From contig CAMTDV010000012.1 in the NCBI GenBank assembly GCA_947069175.1, positions 35,992,341-36,056,340 of the forward strand: DNA of 64,000 nt, given 5' to 3'. The translations under genes and the position numbers were made by a program. The DNA is from Scalesia atractyloides (Eukaryota; Streptophyta; Magnoliopsida; Asterales; Asteraceae). Positions 34,264 through 47,315 of this stretch are shown in pieces; position 1 is the first letter of the stretch, and each line of letters starts with the position of its first letter. The notes under the pieces were generated by a model. The model was given only the letters and a program-made list of their open reading frames with translations, searched no databases and was not told the origin of the DNA.

Positions 34264-34707
34264 TGGTATGGAAATGGCTTGAACAGGGCATGGAAACGGC
34301 TTGAACAGGGCATGGAAACAGCTCAAACCAAGTGTAGGTGCACAAACGTAAGGAAACGGTTTGAACACGTACGGAAATGGCTTAAGCCGCGTCAACCCGG
34401 CTCGGCCCACGACAAGACGGCTTTGGCTCGTTGAAGGTACTCGGCTAAGGGACAAGCCGGGTCCTTAACCGACTTGGGTGCATGAACCACATGAAACGGC
34501 TCGGCTGAGAGCTTTCAACAAAAGGGGTTAGCTGAAAAGGCTCAAAGCCGTTTCAGCGTTTGTCGGACACGTGTCCTCTTTGTATTGGTCCGCGGTGAAT
34601 ACTTCGTCTGAGCCGCTTCCGTTAACGGAAACGGCTCGTTTGGAGCAGTGTCAGGTGGCCATTTTCGTAAAGACGTCTTGTCAGGTGGCTACTTTCATGA
34701 TTTTTCC
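34264..34707 (-). repeat. MULE right terminal inverted repeat
   Basis: Ends CATGATTTTTCC at 34707, followed by the 9-bp AAAAAATAA. Its reverse complement matches the left TIR along about 420 bp, including ACACGTGTCC, GCCGGGTCCTTAACCG-type and GTTAACGG blocks. It contains many AAACGGCTC/AAACGGTTT words. Differences from the left TIR show the element is not a very recent insertion. Confidence 0.9.
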
Positions 34708-34716
34708 AAAAAATAA

Positions 34717-35139
34717 TTAGTTTCATATCTGACTCTACTCGTTGGTTATATATTTGCTTCATACCTTATGATTTGAAATCAGTTTTAACTTACTTATACT
34801 TTACCCGAATTGGATAAAACCCGAAAAAAACAGGAACCGAAAAAGAACCTAACTTATCACTACCTTTCCAAACAATGGTTCCATGTCCGACCCTATTTTA
34901 GCAATACCTGTTATTGACCATATTGACCATACGCTAAACCGGTTCCAACCTGGAATTGCTTTGGACCTAATACCTAGAATTTGCTCCTTTAGAATATATA
35001 TACATTGCCAAAGTTTCAAAATATTATTTAAAGTTGAATGCTATTAAATCAATCAATGTAATTAAACACTATTTTTTACATTGCTTTATTAATAGATATA
35101 GAATAGATAATGAAAAAAATTTAAATATAAAACATTGAT
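34717..35139. other. Right flank of the MULE, displaced upstream region of the host gene
   Basis: Once the MULE and one target duplication are removed, this sequence lies directly upstream of the Cys/His-rich gene's 5' flank. It is AT-rich, and no core promoter could be assigned with confidence. Confidence 0.4.
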
Positions 35140-37061
35140 GGCGGAAACATCGGGGCGGGACATTGCTCGAGACTTCATAACGCTATAATGTGACAATAAT
35201 TTATATAACAAAATTTCATTTCATTGAAATGGCAAATACATAGTACAAATTTCAAGATATAACATCATGGATAGCAAATTTCAAATACAACAACTTCAAT
35301 GTTACAATTCTAGGTGTGTATCTAAGTCGTCCTATTCGTTTCCATGCATAGTTATCATCAACCTCAGCCTAGCAATACATGTTAAAGTATAGTTCAATAC
35401 ACAAGGCATTAGCGAGCATACAAGTTTGAATAATAGCATAGTATAAACGTTTAAACAAATCTTCATGTGTACTTGTCTATTCTTGAGGCTAACATACATT
35501 AAACTATCATGCATAAGTATACTAGTCAACCCATAGTTTACCGCAAGCGTAATCTAATCCTAGCAATGAAAAGACCGTATGTGTTTAATTTAACATGACC
35601 TCACGAATACGGGTTGTGCGTTACTCCTATAGCGTTATACATGTTAAGGGAGACTTGATCAAAGTTAATGACTTGAGTATAGCATATCGAGTATAAGCAT
35701 GTGTGATTTCAAGTTTAGCATAAGAGCATGTACAAAGATTGTTCGTGCATTGATTATGAGCATGTTTGTGTATTTTGCATAATGTACACGTATGCACCCA
35801 AAGGTGATAAAGCGTAAAATGGGATTGAGTATGCTCACAATTTTGCAAGCTTCTTTAGCAAGTTCGTGGATGGACGAGTGATCAGGTGATGCAACACAGA
35901 GTTACCCTGCACGGGGTAATCAGGACGTGAGTAGACTGAGTGGAATGATTGGTCCAGATTCTAAGGCAGAAAGTACAGAATGAAAACGGGAAAAATACCA
36001 CTTCGTACGAAGTGGACTGTCTGCCTCGTGCGAGTTGACTTGCAACTCGTACGAGTTGACTGTCACCTCGTGTAAGGTGACTGTCTTGGAACGTATTAGC
36101 CCATTTTGTACCCATTTCACACTGATTACTTGAACATGGATCATGATAACAGGCAGAATAGTCCGGGCCATAACACTTGATCAGAATGTGATTAATGTTC
36201 GTCTAGACTGGTTTGTTAAGAAAATACAAAAATTAAGTAATTTATGTATAGCTTAGTCATGTTTGTCATAGAAGTCAAGCATGTAGATGTTAAATCTCTT
36301 TATACAATTCACCAAAGCACAAGGTTGTAATACAACCCGGTTGGTCATGAATTAACTGAAAGTAAATATTGTTCAAGTGAGGCGTGGAAGTTAATTCGGG
36401 TAGCCAAAGCTCCAACGTTCTCAATAGCTAGAACACTAATCCAATCCTATGAGGATGATGAACTAGGTTAGCTTCAACACTTGGTACAGAGAAGATGATA
36501 TGTTATAAAGTGTTAGTGAGTTAGACTCACTTAGAAGGAGATGGTTCTGTCGAGAATCAAGAATTTTCGGGAGTGAGAGTGAGAGTGAACGGAAGGTTGG
36601 ATGTGGTGAAGTGCGTCTGTTTTTATAGGAAAAACGTCTGCCAACTCTGCTTCGTGCGAAGTGTGCCACTTCGTGTGGAGCGGGCTTCACTTCATACGAA
36701 GTGTGCCAACTTCGTGCGAGGTAGATCCAACTTGTACGAAGGGGCCAGTCGAGGCTGGTTTTACGTGTTTTAACCGGTTTTAAGTATTTTGAGCATGCAT
36801 GAATGACGTATAAGTACAATAGTGCATAAAGGTGAGTATTCGAGCATTTAAGTATGAGTTTCTTGCATATACGTATTATGAATTGTAAAGTATAATTCAA
36901 GTATGTAACAGGTATAAGCATAAAATGAGTTTCCATTATGATTATAATCTCAGAGTACAAGAGTGGATAATGAAAGATAAATGTACGGTGCAAGTTTTCC
37001 AAATATTAGAAATACGAGTGCACTTCCTAATAAGGAAAGTTTGCGAACACAGAGCGTTACA
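35140..37061 (-). mobile_element. Gypsy-type LTR, reverse strand, left edge worn
   Basis: The - strand starts TGTAACGCTCTG at 37061. The other edge contains GATGGCGGAAACATCGGGGC (35138-35157), a segment commonly found near the end of such LTRs when read this way. Two clusters of palindromic words around CTTCGTACGAAGTG and CTCGTACGAGTTG lie at 35998-36090 and 36647-36745. No target duplication was established, so whether this is a solo LTR is unknown. ORFs here are spurious. Confidence 0.5.
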
Positions 37062-38830
37062 AGAATGATCTCAATCATTTCTAAGTCAATGGAAGTGTTA
37101 GAAAGTTGTTCTTTATCATGTTTTCTGAACCCAACACTAATCATCACATTGCTTTTAATTTGTTTTTCAAGGAGAATCTCATAACAATTACAATATTCAA
37201 CCCATCTTCACATCCGAATGGATTCCAACTTCTGTTTGCAACTTTGATATTTCTCTATCATGTTTGGAGTTGGTCCTTGGTTATGGTTACTTCATGCTTG
37301 AGATATGCTTATTTCTTGGTCTTCAGCTACTCTTGTTTAAAATCTCTTTTTAAATTTTCAAGAACTATTTCACTGATTAGGACCTTCTCTCTTAGGTTTT
37401 CATTTACCTCTTTAACATTTGCAAATGCTATGATGCATTTGTCTGAACACAACTCTTTGAAAGTTTGAGATGATACCTTAGAGGCAACAATCTTCACCAG
37501 ATCAGCAGTGATACATTTAGTGAAACTTTTGGGATAGTTTTCTTCAATCCTCTATGCATGCTCTTTATCATAAACTGATAATTGACTTGAGCTCTCAATA
37601 GTTTCCTCAACAAAACTTTCACCAACAGTTGTTTGAACATCTTGATCTTTTCCTCCTAAGATTCATTCAATAGCCATAAAATAGAAATTTGCATGTTCAT
37701 CACAATCATTTGCCATTAATGCAAATTTTCTGGCAAGCTGTTCCACTCAACATAGCCTTGAGTAAAGAAACTTTGTTGATTAGGCTTTGCGAGTGCATGA
37801 GCAGGAGCAACTTGGGGGGCTTGAACATGTTCAACTTGCATTTGAACATACTAAACCTAAGGAACAGGATTTGGTTGAACATAATGCACATTTCTTGAAC
37901 ATAAGGCACAGGCATGTGGTTCGTGCTTTGTGCAAAATGGGCAGTGTTTTGTACACTTGGTCCAAGGGTAGTTTGGATATTTTGATAAAACTGTTGTTGT
38001 CTGTTAGATTGAGGTCTTAGTTAGGATATGTGATCAATGGTGCAGAGTTACTAAACTGACTCTTGCACTCTCTTACAAAATGACCTATTACACTTGAAAC
38101 ATTTTATTTTAGATTTATTTAACCCCACCTTTGACCTCCCATTTAACCCTAGATATGTCCTACCAGTCCTTTTGTAAAATTCTTTGCTCTAAGACTTAGT
38201 AGTGCCCCTTGGTGCAATATATCCATTACCTCAAGATCAGTTGGGTCTCTATGCTTCAAATCATCAAGGACAAACGATAAACTATAAGGACCATGACCAT
38301 CATCATTCGCTGTGAAAGCACAGTTTGAGGAATGTTGATCAGAGTTGATATATTAATATAGTGATCAAAACTCTGATCATTTGTCATTCTTAAGAATGAT
38401 CCTTCCTAGATAAGAATTGTCGTGTTTCCAAAAATATAATTGTCAGATGCTTTTCCAATTTCCTAGAGCTTTTTTTCTAGACAAGCTCTCTCAAATGTTA
38501 AGAGCTTTCCATGAAGCTGAGTCAGGGTCATGTCCTTGAAGTCAGGTGATGTTCTCATCACTGTAATAATAGTATCCCACTTCTCAGGAAGAGATCTTAG
38601 AGATCGGTTACTTAAAGTTGATTTAGGAAATTCCTTATTTACCAACTTTAATTCATTAATTAGACATGAAAACCGTTGAAACTGTTGTGTAAGGGTTTCT
38701 CCCTTGATATGAGTGAAAGTTTTGTATTGTTGGTTAAGGATTTCTCGAGTGTTCTCGATCACTTCCTCTGTTCCACCAAACTGCTCTTTCAATGCATCCT
38801 ATAACTCCTTGGCAGTGTTGCAATGTAACA
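37062..38830 (-). pseudogene. Copia (Sirevirus-type) gag, reverse strand, broken
   Basis: Read from 38830 downward: a conserved gag start ending QFGGTEEV, an ILNQQYKTFTHIKGETLTQQ stretch, a LRSLPEKWDTIITVMR segment, and MTLTQLHGKLLTFE (to 38463). These are the core of the Copia gag domain. A CCHC zinc knuckle follows at about 38108-38060 (KCFKC, then after a one-base slip GHFVREC). A Lys/Glu-rich coiled-coil region (37470-37190) shows KEVNENLREKVLISE. This order fits the long gag of Sireviruses. Stops and slips break it. It belongs to the 5' LTR at 39294-40139. Confidence 0.7.
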
Positions 38831-39293
38831 AGTGGCATAGATATCATTCAGTAAAGCCATGGCCACAATGCTAAAGGCGTTGGCATCTAGCTTGAATTTT
38901 TGGGGAAATCTTGCTCTAAGTAGTTATCCATTGTACACTCGGGTTTTCGGCACTAGGTACCATTGGAATGTGAAGTCCATATATAACAAACTTCCAACAC
39001 CTGGTATTTTGTTGAGTAAGTATATGCGCCATCCTACATTGCCACATATTAAATTTGGATCTGACAAATATGGGAAGCTTATTACAAAAGTCAATGTTAT
39101 GGGGATATTTTGTGCCATTTTCTTTAGTTCTTTTGTAGAAGAATGGAGTATGTATAAGACACTTTTTGAGTTCTTACACTTTACAATTCTGAGCTACGAA
39201 CAGACTGGATCTTTGTGAGCTAATTTTTGAATGTTAAACTGACTATGAAATCAAGTTTAACGTGACAAAACTCTTATATCAATTGTAAGGTCT

Positions 39294-40139
39294 GAGTTTA
39301 CAAGGATTTGTCGTGCATGATCATGCAATTAATGTCTCCAAGAGATAGTGGTTTGATAGTGTTTGGTTCTTCACGTGCTTGGCATCCCTCCTTTTCCCGC
39401 CTTTGCGAAAGCCTGTAAGGTTTGAGTTTACAAGCCTTGTGATTGAACAGATAATAATCGACAATTTTGTACTGTATAAAAGTTAAAGTAATCACAAGCA
39501 AGGAATTATCATCCACATCTGTTCAGCATTGAATCAGATGATTACAAGTTTTACAGAATGATTGACTTTACAAGTTCCCATTAGCCTGATCACATACAAA
39601 TATGTTCGTACAAAAGAAAAGAAAAGGTGATGTGTGTGATGAATAGATCTCTAATAGGTGAGATCTATTTATATTATATACAAATGGTCTGTTTGTGATT
39701 GGCTGACATCACCCTAATAGTGACATCTAACATTCCTAACAGAAAAGATTCCATAGATGTTGCAAACATATGTGGGAATCAACATCTGATCTAACTAAGC
39801 TAAAAACTGTTAATAAGCTAATATTGTTATATTAGGAAACATTTGTTCTTCAATCTCTGTTGCTTTGTTCTAAACATCTGTTTGGCCACAACAGATGTTT
39901 GGTCTTCATGAGCAGACTTTGTCTTCAACAGAGCTTTGGTCATGAACAGACCATGTTTCATCATCAACAATGGTTCCAAGGTTTCAAACAGTGGATAGCA
40001 AGTCTTCAACAGATGCTCTGATCTAGGTGTTCGAGATTCGCGATCTTTGGGAGAAATGTGGTTCTATCTTATATTAACTTCATGATCACTTGATCATGTT
40101 TTGTCTTTTGAATTAATTTTTTCTTTTGTAGGTCCAACA
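39294..40139 (-). mobile_element. Copia 5' LTR, reverse strand
   Basis: On the - strand the LTR runs from TGTTGGACCTACAAAAG (40139) to CTCAGACCTTACA (39294), 846 bp. A worn tRNA-iMet-type primer binding site (ATTGATATAAGAG on the - strand) is just inside at 39276-39293, and gag follows toward 37062. It is related to the LTRs at 11956 and 15145, sharing repeated CAGATGTT/CAGACTTTG words, but is diverged and longer. Confidence 0.75.
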
Positions 40140-42746
40140 AAACCTTTCATAAACACCAAAAACAATTAGTGTTTAAGTTAAATGGTTAAAGGTATTTAAA
40201 AGAAAAAGAAAATAGTTTCGCCGAAACAGGGTGCCCCGCGCGTCACGGAGTGGCAATCCACATCTTATTCAGACGATTTTACTTTTACATATTTAGAGGA
40301 TTATTCCTCTAGTATAGACTTAGTTTTAATTCTTTAGAGGATTTTTCCTCTACAATCCAGTTCACATCTAATTCGGTCAATTTTACTTTTGATTCTTTAG
40401 AAGATTAATCCTCTACACTTTTAAACTATAACCCATTACTCGAGCCCATATTCCTGGAGTTTTCACTACTATTGTTCGGTTGGGTTTATTACTTGTTTGA
40501 CCCTTTATGAGACTTTAAGTCTTTTTAATTCAAGTCTTACATATCTAGTTACCGGAACGATCATTCAAACATAGGACTCCTTATTTAATCTACCCTTGGA
40601 GGTAGTTTACCCAAACCATTATCCGAGGACGTTTTAGCCATTTCAAGCTCTTTTCCATACCGGAGAACTTTTAAAGGTTTAGATGAAAACTAGCGGCACT
40701 TTTAACTCATTGTCCCATTAAACTTAATTATGTCCCTAAGGACATAATGATTTCTACTATCCTTTTACCTCAAACTCATTTTAGCCATGTCTTATATCAT
40801 ACACGTATATTGACCTTAAGGACCATTTGACCCAAATACTAGACACACCTCACTTGAGGTAGTCGAACCATAAGCCCTCACTAATCGAACCGTAAGCCCT
40901 CACCATGAGTATGACCCATTACACATACCTGGTAGGGTCAAAGCAATGACTCATTTCGATACCTTGATATTCTTTTCGCTAATCATGGCAATGTAGTGCA
41001 TTAAGCTTACCTGTAAGTATGGCATTTAACAAGATAAGGAATTAAATACCGAGTTCAAATGGTGATATCATCATCATTTGACCCATATGACCCATTTGTT
41101 CTTTTATCCGTTCTTGGTTTGCCATTTGACATCTAAACCAGTCCATATATTGTTTATCACCATAATGTGTTTCAACATTCTCATAACTTGTGATTCTATC
41201 TAATTGGTGTAAGCTTTATTTACCTTACGTCCGTTCAAGCTTTCTTGCGTCTTTGATCCATTTGACCCATTCTTTTCCAAACTCCCACCTAGCTTGTCAA
41301 GAGTTAAACTCTCACATCATATCCACCTTATGGATTCTAAATCATATGTACCATTCAATTCTATTATAAGTCAGTTTGACATTTAGAAGTCAACTGATGA
41401 TTCATATATATATATGCATTAACAATTCATCCCTTTTGTTCTAGTTAATGCAACTACTTGCAAGTACCTTAGACTTTTAACCACAAATATATGGTACGTC
41501 CTCTAACGATTTTTTGGTGATTTTATACGATTTTTCAAAATTCTGGACAACATGTAAAATGGTCCCAAACATCATGCAGAGAAAATTGCATAGCTGCAGA
41601 AATTATAATTTTGACCCGTTTAACATCCGAATTTGTTCTTCCTTTCTAAAAGTAAACTGAAGTCATCTCGAGGACCTCTCCAACCGTATAAGCCTCAACC
41701 ATATCGGGTCATCGAGTGATTTACTACGAAATTTTAAAACAGGGCTGTAACACGATTTTTACTTCTTTTAAAAATTCACTTAGGCGTTTTATTAAAAACT
41801 TAGTGGGCACCACTTTTAATCCTCATTCAATATGTCTAAATTCTAGCAATTTACCATGTATTCACTAGGTTTTACACTTCAAATTATTCAATTATATTCA
41901 ATCATCCAAATTTCCTATCATAACATTTGTATCTACAAACAATCATACTAGAATTTGGGGTTTTCATCTCTTAGTTAAAACCCACTTCATCTTCTATAAG
42001 GTTTTTAACCTAGGATAATCATAAATATAATTTCTACATGTGTTTACTTTCAATTCATGGTTCTAAACCAATTTCATACATCAATATCATCATAGTATCA
42101 ACAAACTCTATCAATTTAGCAAATCCAAGTTCCTCCACATACTACTAATCACCAAAACATAAATTACAACATACCTTATGATTATCATGCATTGATGATC
42201 AATAATCTCAGTTCATGCATAAGATTTAGACCCAGTTCATCCTTTAATTTGTAGAAATTGATGTACCTTCCCCAACTCTTTTCTTCTCTCTAGGTCGACA
42301 CATGTACATGTGTGTGTGTGAGATTCTCAAATTTTCAGATTTTATTTTATTAAGTTTCCAGTTGACCCACTTACCCCCTTAGTTTAGCTAGTTACTTTTG
42401 TTTAGCCTTAACCCACTTACCTCTTAGTATTTAACTCACCTACAACTAAGTTAGATAACTTAGTTACTTTTATTTGATGCCATACATAAAAATGTACTAC
42501 ATAATAAAATCGGGTTCCGGGTCGTCATAGAATATGACCGACCCAATTTAATTCAAGTCTCGGTTGCTCGAGCCTTTTATAAACTTTATTTCCTAAAAAA
42601 ATTTATTCACCTTCTATTTAACACTAGGTTTGTTAATTTAAATCCTAATATTTATCGGGTTAACTTTTACCACTAATGGTATTTACCCGATTATCCCCAG
42701 TTATTTCTGTTTAATTCCCAAATCCATTTTTGAGATGTTACACCGA
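40140..42746 (-). mobile_element. Gypsy LTR-like sequence, reverse strand, left end not defined
   Basis: The - strand starts TGTAACATCTCAAAAATGG at 42746, a usual start of Tekay-like LTRs. No coding signal exists in the 2.6 kb. Short words such as TTTGACCCAT recur (40800-41300). Three copies of a near-palindrome AGAGGATTATTCCTCT lie at 40290-40420. Another TGTAACACG at 41746 could mark a second boundary. The left end is masked by the Copia LTR that ends at 40139. Confidence 0.45.
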
Positions 42747-43200
42747 GGCTTACTAATGTATGACATGTGACAATTTGAACATTGCTATGCACATGATGAC
42801 CTAATTACCCCAAATTAAGCTTGTTATGAATGTTTCAATGTATATAAGGTTTTAGGGTTTGCACGGCTGTTAACCTAAAGTTGCGGGTTGTCACACTGAT
42901 CTAGAGAAGCATATGTAAGTTATCTTTATCATTTATACATATATAATTGTCGTATAAACTTTTACTACATTAACAATCACTTTATTTTGATATATTTTGG
43001 TGGGGGGTACTTGAAGGTGATGCTTGATCTTCAGGGGTTAAACTTCATTGAGCATCCTGATGACACTCAGGTATGTGCAAGCAGGAGGTCGCGGGAACCG
43101 GTTATTTGGGGTAGGATCTTCATATCTACATTACATGGTGATCGAGACATAAAAGCGAGTGTGCACCATCACCTAAGTACCAAGAGTCCCTAGAATAGGT
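42747..43200 (+). other. Spacer with an orphan exon-like ORF
   Basis: An open frame (42987-43193) reads MLDLQGLNFIEHPDDTQV, CASRRSREPVIWGRIF and ends before a stop at 43191. It is preceded by a T-rich tract and a possible acceptor AAG near 43016. Base composition is less AT-rich than its surroundings. I do not recognise the family; it may be a last-exon fragment of a host gene. Confidence 0.35.
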
Positions 43201-44284
43201 ATTGTGATTATTATCATCATTTATTTTCAATATTGATTTATTTTTAAAGTCAACTACCAACCACACACACAATAACTAGGATTTGAAATGATGATTATTA
43301 ATTAAACTGTAATATGAACTTGAAGTTTCTTTGGACTGTTTGTGAAATATTATGCAATAAGTAGTTGTATGGAAATAAACTTGATTGTCCTCTTTTGGCT
43401 ACTTGTTAAATTCTGAAACTTGTTTTCTATCTTTTCTAGGGTTTGCTGAATTTTATTCTATACAAAACTATTTATGTGTCTTAATTTAAAAATTATTTTT
43501 GTTGATTACTTAATTGACATTTGATTTGTAGTAGTTAGATCGAATTTTAATATAATTTGAAGAATTTGGGAAAGATGGTTGTAATCAACTGTAATATGAA
43601 CTTCATGATTGCTTTATGCACTATTTAGTTGTAGACTAGTGACGTTCAAAAAATTAGTTTATGTAATCTAGTATTGAAGTTGATTTTATCTTGTTAATAA
43701 TAGAGCAATCACATGAGTGTATATTGCAGTATGTAACTAATTAATTGAAAGAGGATCATGGTTGCCATGGAATAAACTATGCAAACTATCATTGTTTTCA
43801 CAAAGGACAATGTAGAGGTGGTTCCATAGTCCTACATGGCAATTCTTGACCCAAACCACCATCCCTATTAACATAGCCTTAATCCCAACCAAGTTGGTTG
43901 AAAATTCCTAACCTATTCCCAACAACTTTTGTGAGCCGAAATTTTACCAAGCCAACATTTGGAGCCACCCTACAAAATTTGTATGTTCATTAACACGCCC
44001 AACCTCAATTAATAATATTGTGGATTCACCTCTCACAGTTCTTGTAGGAGGGATGTCATTTCAAGGGGTGTGTGTGTATACAGCCTTGGAATCTGACCAA
44101 AGCAAATGCTAGTTCCTTCCGTAACCCTGCTACCAATGCCCAAACCCCCTTTTTACACCATTTTCTTTTTATCATCATACATCACTAAACAAAGTTGCTT
44201 CTAAATTGTTCTAGACAATTAACAACCTTTTTTTCTTTTGCAAACTACCAACTATTTATTTTCTTATTTTTTTTGTCATTCGAG

Positions 44285-44400
44285 CTTTGGTTAGGTAGTA
44301 AAGGCTTTTGTCTCTTGGGGAGAAGACCAGGACTCGAGCTTTGGCATGCGGTAGGACTAATTTGGTGTGATTTAGGACACGCCGTTCAAAAATAATTAAC
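44285..44400 (+). mobile_element. Degenerate tRNA-derived SINE-like segment
   Basis: The string GTCTCTTGGGGAGAAGACC followed by a decayed box B (GGACTCGAGC) and GCATGCGG resembles the 5' part of common dicot SINEs. There is no clean box A, tail or target duplication. Confidence 0.3.
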
Positions 44401-44550
44401 AACTTATTTAGAGCCTAAAATTTAAGGAAGAAATAGAGAGGAAGCTACTTGGCATACATTTATTCTGGGGTATGCATGGCTTGGTTTGGTTGAACTTTAC
44501 CATCCAACCTAACTATTGTTATGCGAAACTCCAACCGATAGCTTTGGTCA

Positions 44551-44814
44551 GAGCATTCACATTGGAATCCTTATAACTTCCCCGGTCATATAATTTAAGG
44601 AAAAGATTATGGTTTTACTGTTCACCCCATATATATTGTAAGTGGAGAAAGAGAAAGTTAATAGGAAAAAAATGAATACAAGAGTATTATTTAATTGAAT
44701 AGAGGTTGATTTCGGATGTTAAGTGTATGTTAGTTGGTTAGTTAAAATATAGGAATAAATGTGTTTTTTAGTTAAATTATATAAATAAAAATAAGGATTG
44801 CAATGTGAATACTC
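44551..44814. mobile_element. MITE with 24-bp TIRs and 3-bp flank repeat
   Basis: Left end GAGCATTCACATTGGAATCC and the reverse complement of the right end GAGTATTCACATTGCAATCC agree over 24 bp with two mismatches. Both sides are flanked by TCA. Length is 264 bp with an AT-rich interior. TIR style and a 3-bp target repeat suggest a PIF/Harbinger (Tourist-like) MITE. Confidence 0.65.
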
Positions 44815-47315
44815 TCAAAATCAGTTTATGTAAGTTGGTTAATTTTATGTATTCATATTGTTTATGGTTAGGTTAATCACCTTGTCATCCGGGTTTGAAA
44901 AAATATTACAAAAATATTAAACTGCCAGGATTCAATGGGAGATTTAGACACTACAGTTGTCGATGAAGAAGTACAAGGAAGAATAAGAAACGGTTCAGTT
45001 AATCGATTTTCTATTTTCTAATCACCCCTACTATACATTGCTATAAGAAAAGTTCATCTTTACTTCCAATTAAGCAAAGAAGTAGCATCTAATAATACCT
45101 CATAAGTTCAAAACACTCATTTTAGACCACATTTTCTACCAAAGATAAAAGTATCATCCACAAATTCAAGAGATGAATTACATGATAGAGATCGATATGT
45201 ATGTTTAGCTTCCAAGAGAGGAACAGTAAAGATATTCTGTACCAAAGTTTCTGCCCGAATAATGTTTTGCCATCACAGTTTTAATCAAGATCAAATATAT
45301 GATTACCCTACTTTGCTAGTAACATTTGATTTTAGTCAAGACATGTGCCCTATTCTTTATATATAGGATCCACAACACACAATAAAACAACTATCGATTT
45401 GTAAAGATGATTAAAGCATGACCTAAATCTGCAAACCCACTTTTAGGTTATGTTTTACATTAAACATGAATAAAATTTATAAGGATGGTACGTGTAATCT
45501 GATGTTTTCTTTCAGGCCCCCACCAAAACACAATGCGCCCATACTCTCACGAATCAGGGATATGGATGAACATCAAGAAAATACATCAAACTCCACACTT
45601 TCAACGTAAAATAAACAAAAGTAAACGATATGAAGACATTATTATTTTTTCCTAAAAAGATTACTTATGATTCTTGAATCTAGAACTATGTATAAGAAAC
45701 GTTTAGGTCTGGTAATGTTATTACAGAAGAATCAAAATATGGTTGTCAACAGTAGTTTCACCCATATATACCTTAATTGTTGTCGGATCAAATGCAATGA
45801 ATTTGTAATGCATTATCGATAATCGACCCATAAATCATGTGACATGAAAATGAAATTCCTACTTTATTGTGGGTGAGATATTATAGAATATTAAATGGTT
45901 AGTGCTAGGCTACATAATACGTGTTCTCTTTTGTAAATATCATTTTAAAATGTAGTGATTAGACAGCATGAGACTAATGGTGAAGATCGAAGGGCTTATC
46001 AGTTGTGGCCGAAACGTCCATTATTTAGTTAAGACATAAGGGTATGGTATGTAATTTGTATATAGTAGATAGATATTGTAGCTAATTGTGTTCCCAGATG
46101 GATTTACTATAGTAAGACAATAATCTCTATAGTGGTCGATAGATCTAGAATTTTTTCCAATGAGGTTATTAAGTTTTGATGTTTGGATATATATCAACTC
46201 GATTTACAGACATTTTGAGTTGGGTCAAGTCTATTTATAGATTTTTCGGCTCAGGTTGATTTCCAATATCCTTTCTATTGAATTTTAATGTCATGATCTA
46301 GTGTCAAAGATGAGGTTTTGTTTCGTTAAATTCACAATTGAAGTAAACCTCTATGTTATTTTATTCACGACTAATGCTTAAATCAATAGTAAGTAACTAA
46401 AACCAATGATCTTCTTCAATTGATTTCCAGGTTTGAATTGAAAACTGAAAGGCTGGTTTAAATTAGAAACTGGAATGCTGGTGTAGAGTTTAAAGTTGAT
46501 TTAGAGGGTGTATGAGTTTGTCGCTAAAGAAAAAGTATAGGAGTAAAAATGGGTTGATGCAATTAAATTAATATTAAAGAGATTTCATCAGGTAATCAAA
46601 TAAGTAGATCGGTGGTATTGAAAGACAGATTGCGGTTCTCTTTGCAATGTTCTCAAAAGAAAAAATTGCAAGGATTAAACCCTAACCCTCGTTTGTGGGA
46701 ACGTTAGGGGAAGGTGGATTACCGTCTGTTTGAAACCGAACTCTTCGCAACTTGCTTATTTTAACTTTTCTTAGCATTGGAAAGCTCGAGTAGGTTAGCA
46801 GCTTGAGCAGCCAGATCAAATACATTTAGACGCACAACAATGTACGCCAATGAGTCGAAAGATGAACACCAACAACATAGCAAAACAATTGAGACCAAAA
46901 CTATACAAGCAACTTACTTCACTCAGAAACTCAGATAGTTACAACTATATACAATTACTATATACATAAAGGAATATAATTGTATTATAATGCCTAGCCT
47001 GCTAATCTGAAAAAAATCATTGATCCCCATGATTAAGATTCCATATTTTGCTATAGTCATGATTAATAACAATAACAACATATAATATATAATAGACTTA
47101 TAAAAGGTCTGATGAATTTTGCAATTAATTTAGGTAAGTCCATCCAGCTTACAGCATTGGAACTTAACAAAACTATAGTACATACCACTAACACAATTTT
47201 CATGAAACGAAACAACGTAAATAGTTTCCACATAAACAAAAACAAATACTTAAGTCTCATAACAATTCTAACAATAATAAATTTGTTTCATTCACATTAC
47301 AGACCTCTTGCCTTT

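Larger units (their letters stand above)
26069..34707 (+). mobile_element. Long-TIR MULE carrying Ulp1-like genes (Kaonashi/KI-type), 8.6 kb
   Basis: Left TIR 26069-26490 and right TIR 34264-34707 match in inverted orientation, and the element is flanked by AAAAAATAA on both sides (26060-26068; 34708-34716). A 9-bp duplication is the Mutator hallmark. Inside are a mudrA-type transposase (+), two Ulp1-like genes (-), a GAGCCGTTT-motif array, a third Ulp1-like gene (+) and a SANT-like gene (-). Plant MULEs with Ulp1 cargo are known as Kaonashi elements. All genes carry disabling changes, so it is non-autonomous now. It is inserted 90 bp upstream of the start codon of the Cys/His-rich host gene. 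Its left half is duplicated at 20324-24130. Confidence 0.85.
43201..47011. other. AT-rich intergenic DNA, few recognisable repeats
   Basis: No protein family or LTR is evident. A MITE (44551-44814) and a degenerate SINE-like segment (about 44285-44400) lie inside. This is the 3' side of the ALOG gene and the least transposon-rich part of the window. Confidence 0.5.

Noticed and set aside
20324..34707. Two complete MULEs side by side
   Set aside because: There is only one right TIR; the first left end belongs to a tandem duplication that also carries host DNA.
46670..46690. Telomere-like repeat (CCCTAACCCT)
   Set aside because: Only a single short occurrence in intergenic DNA.
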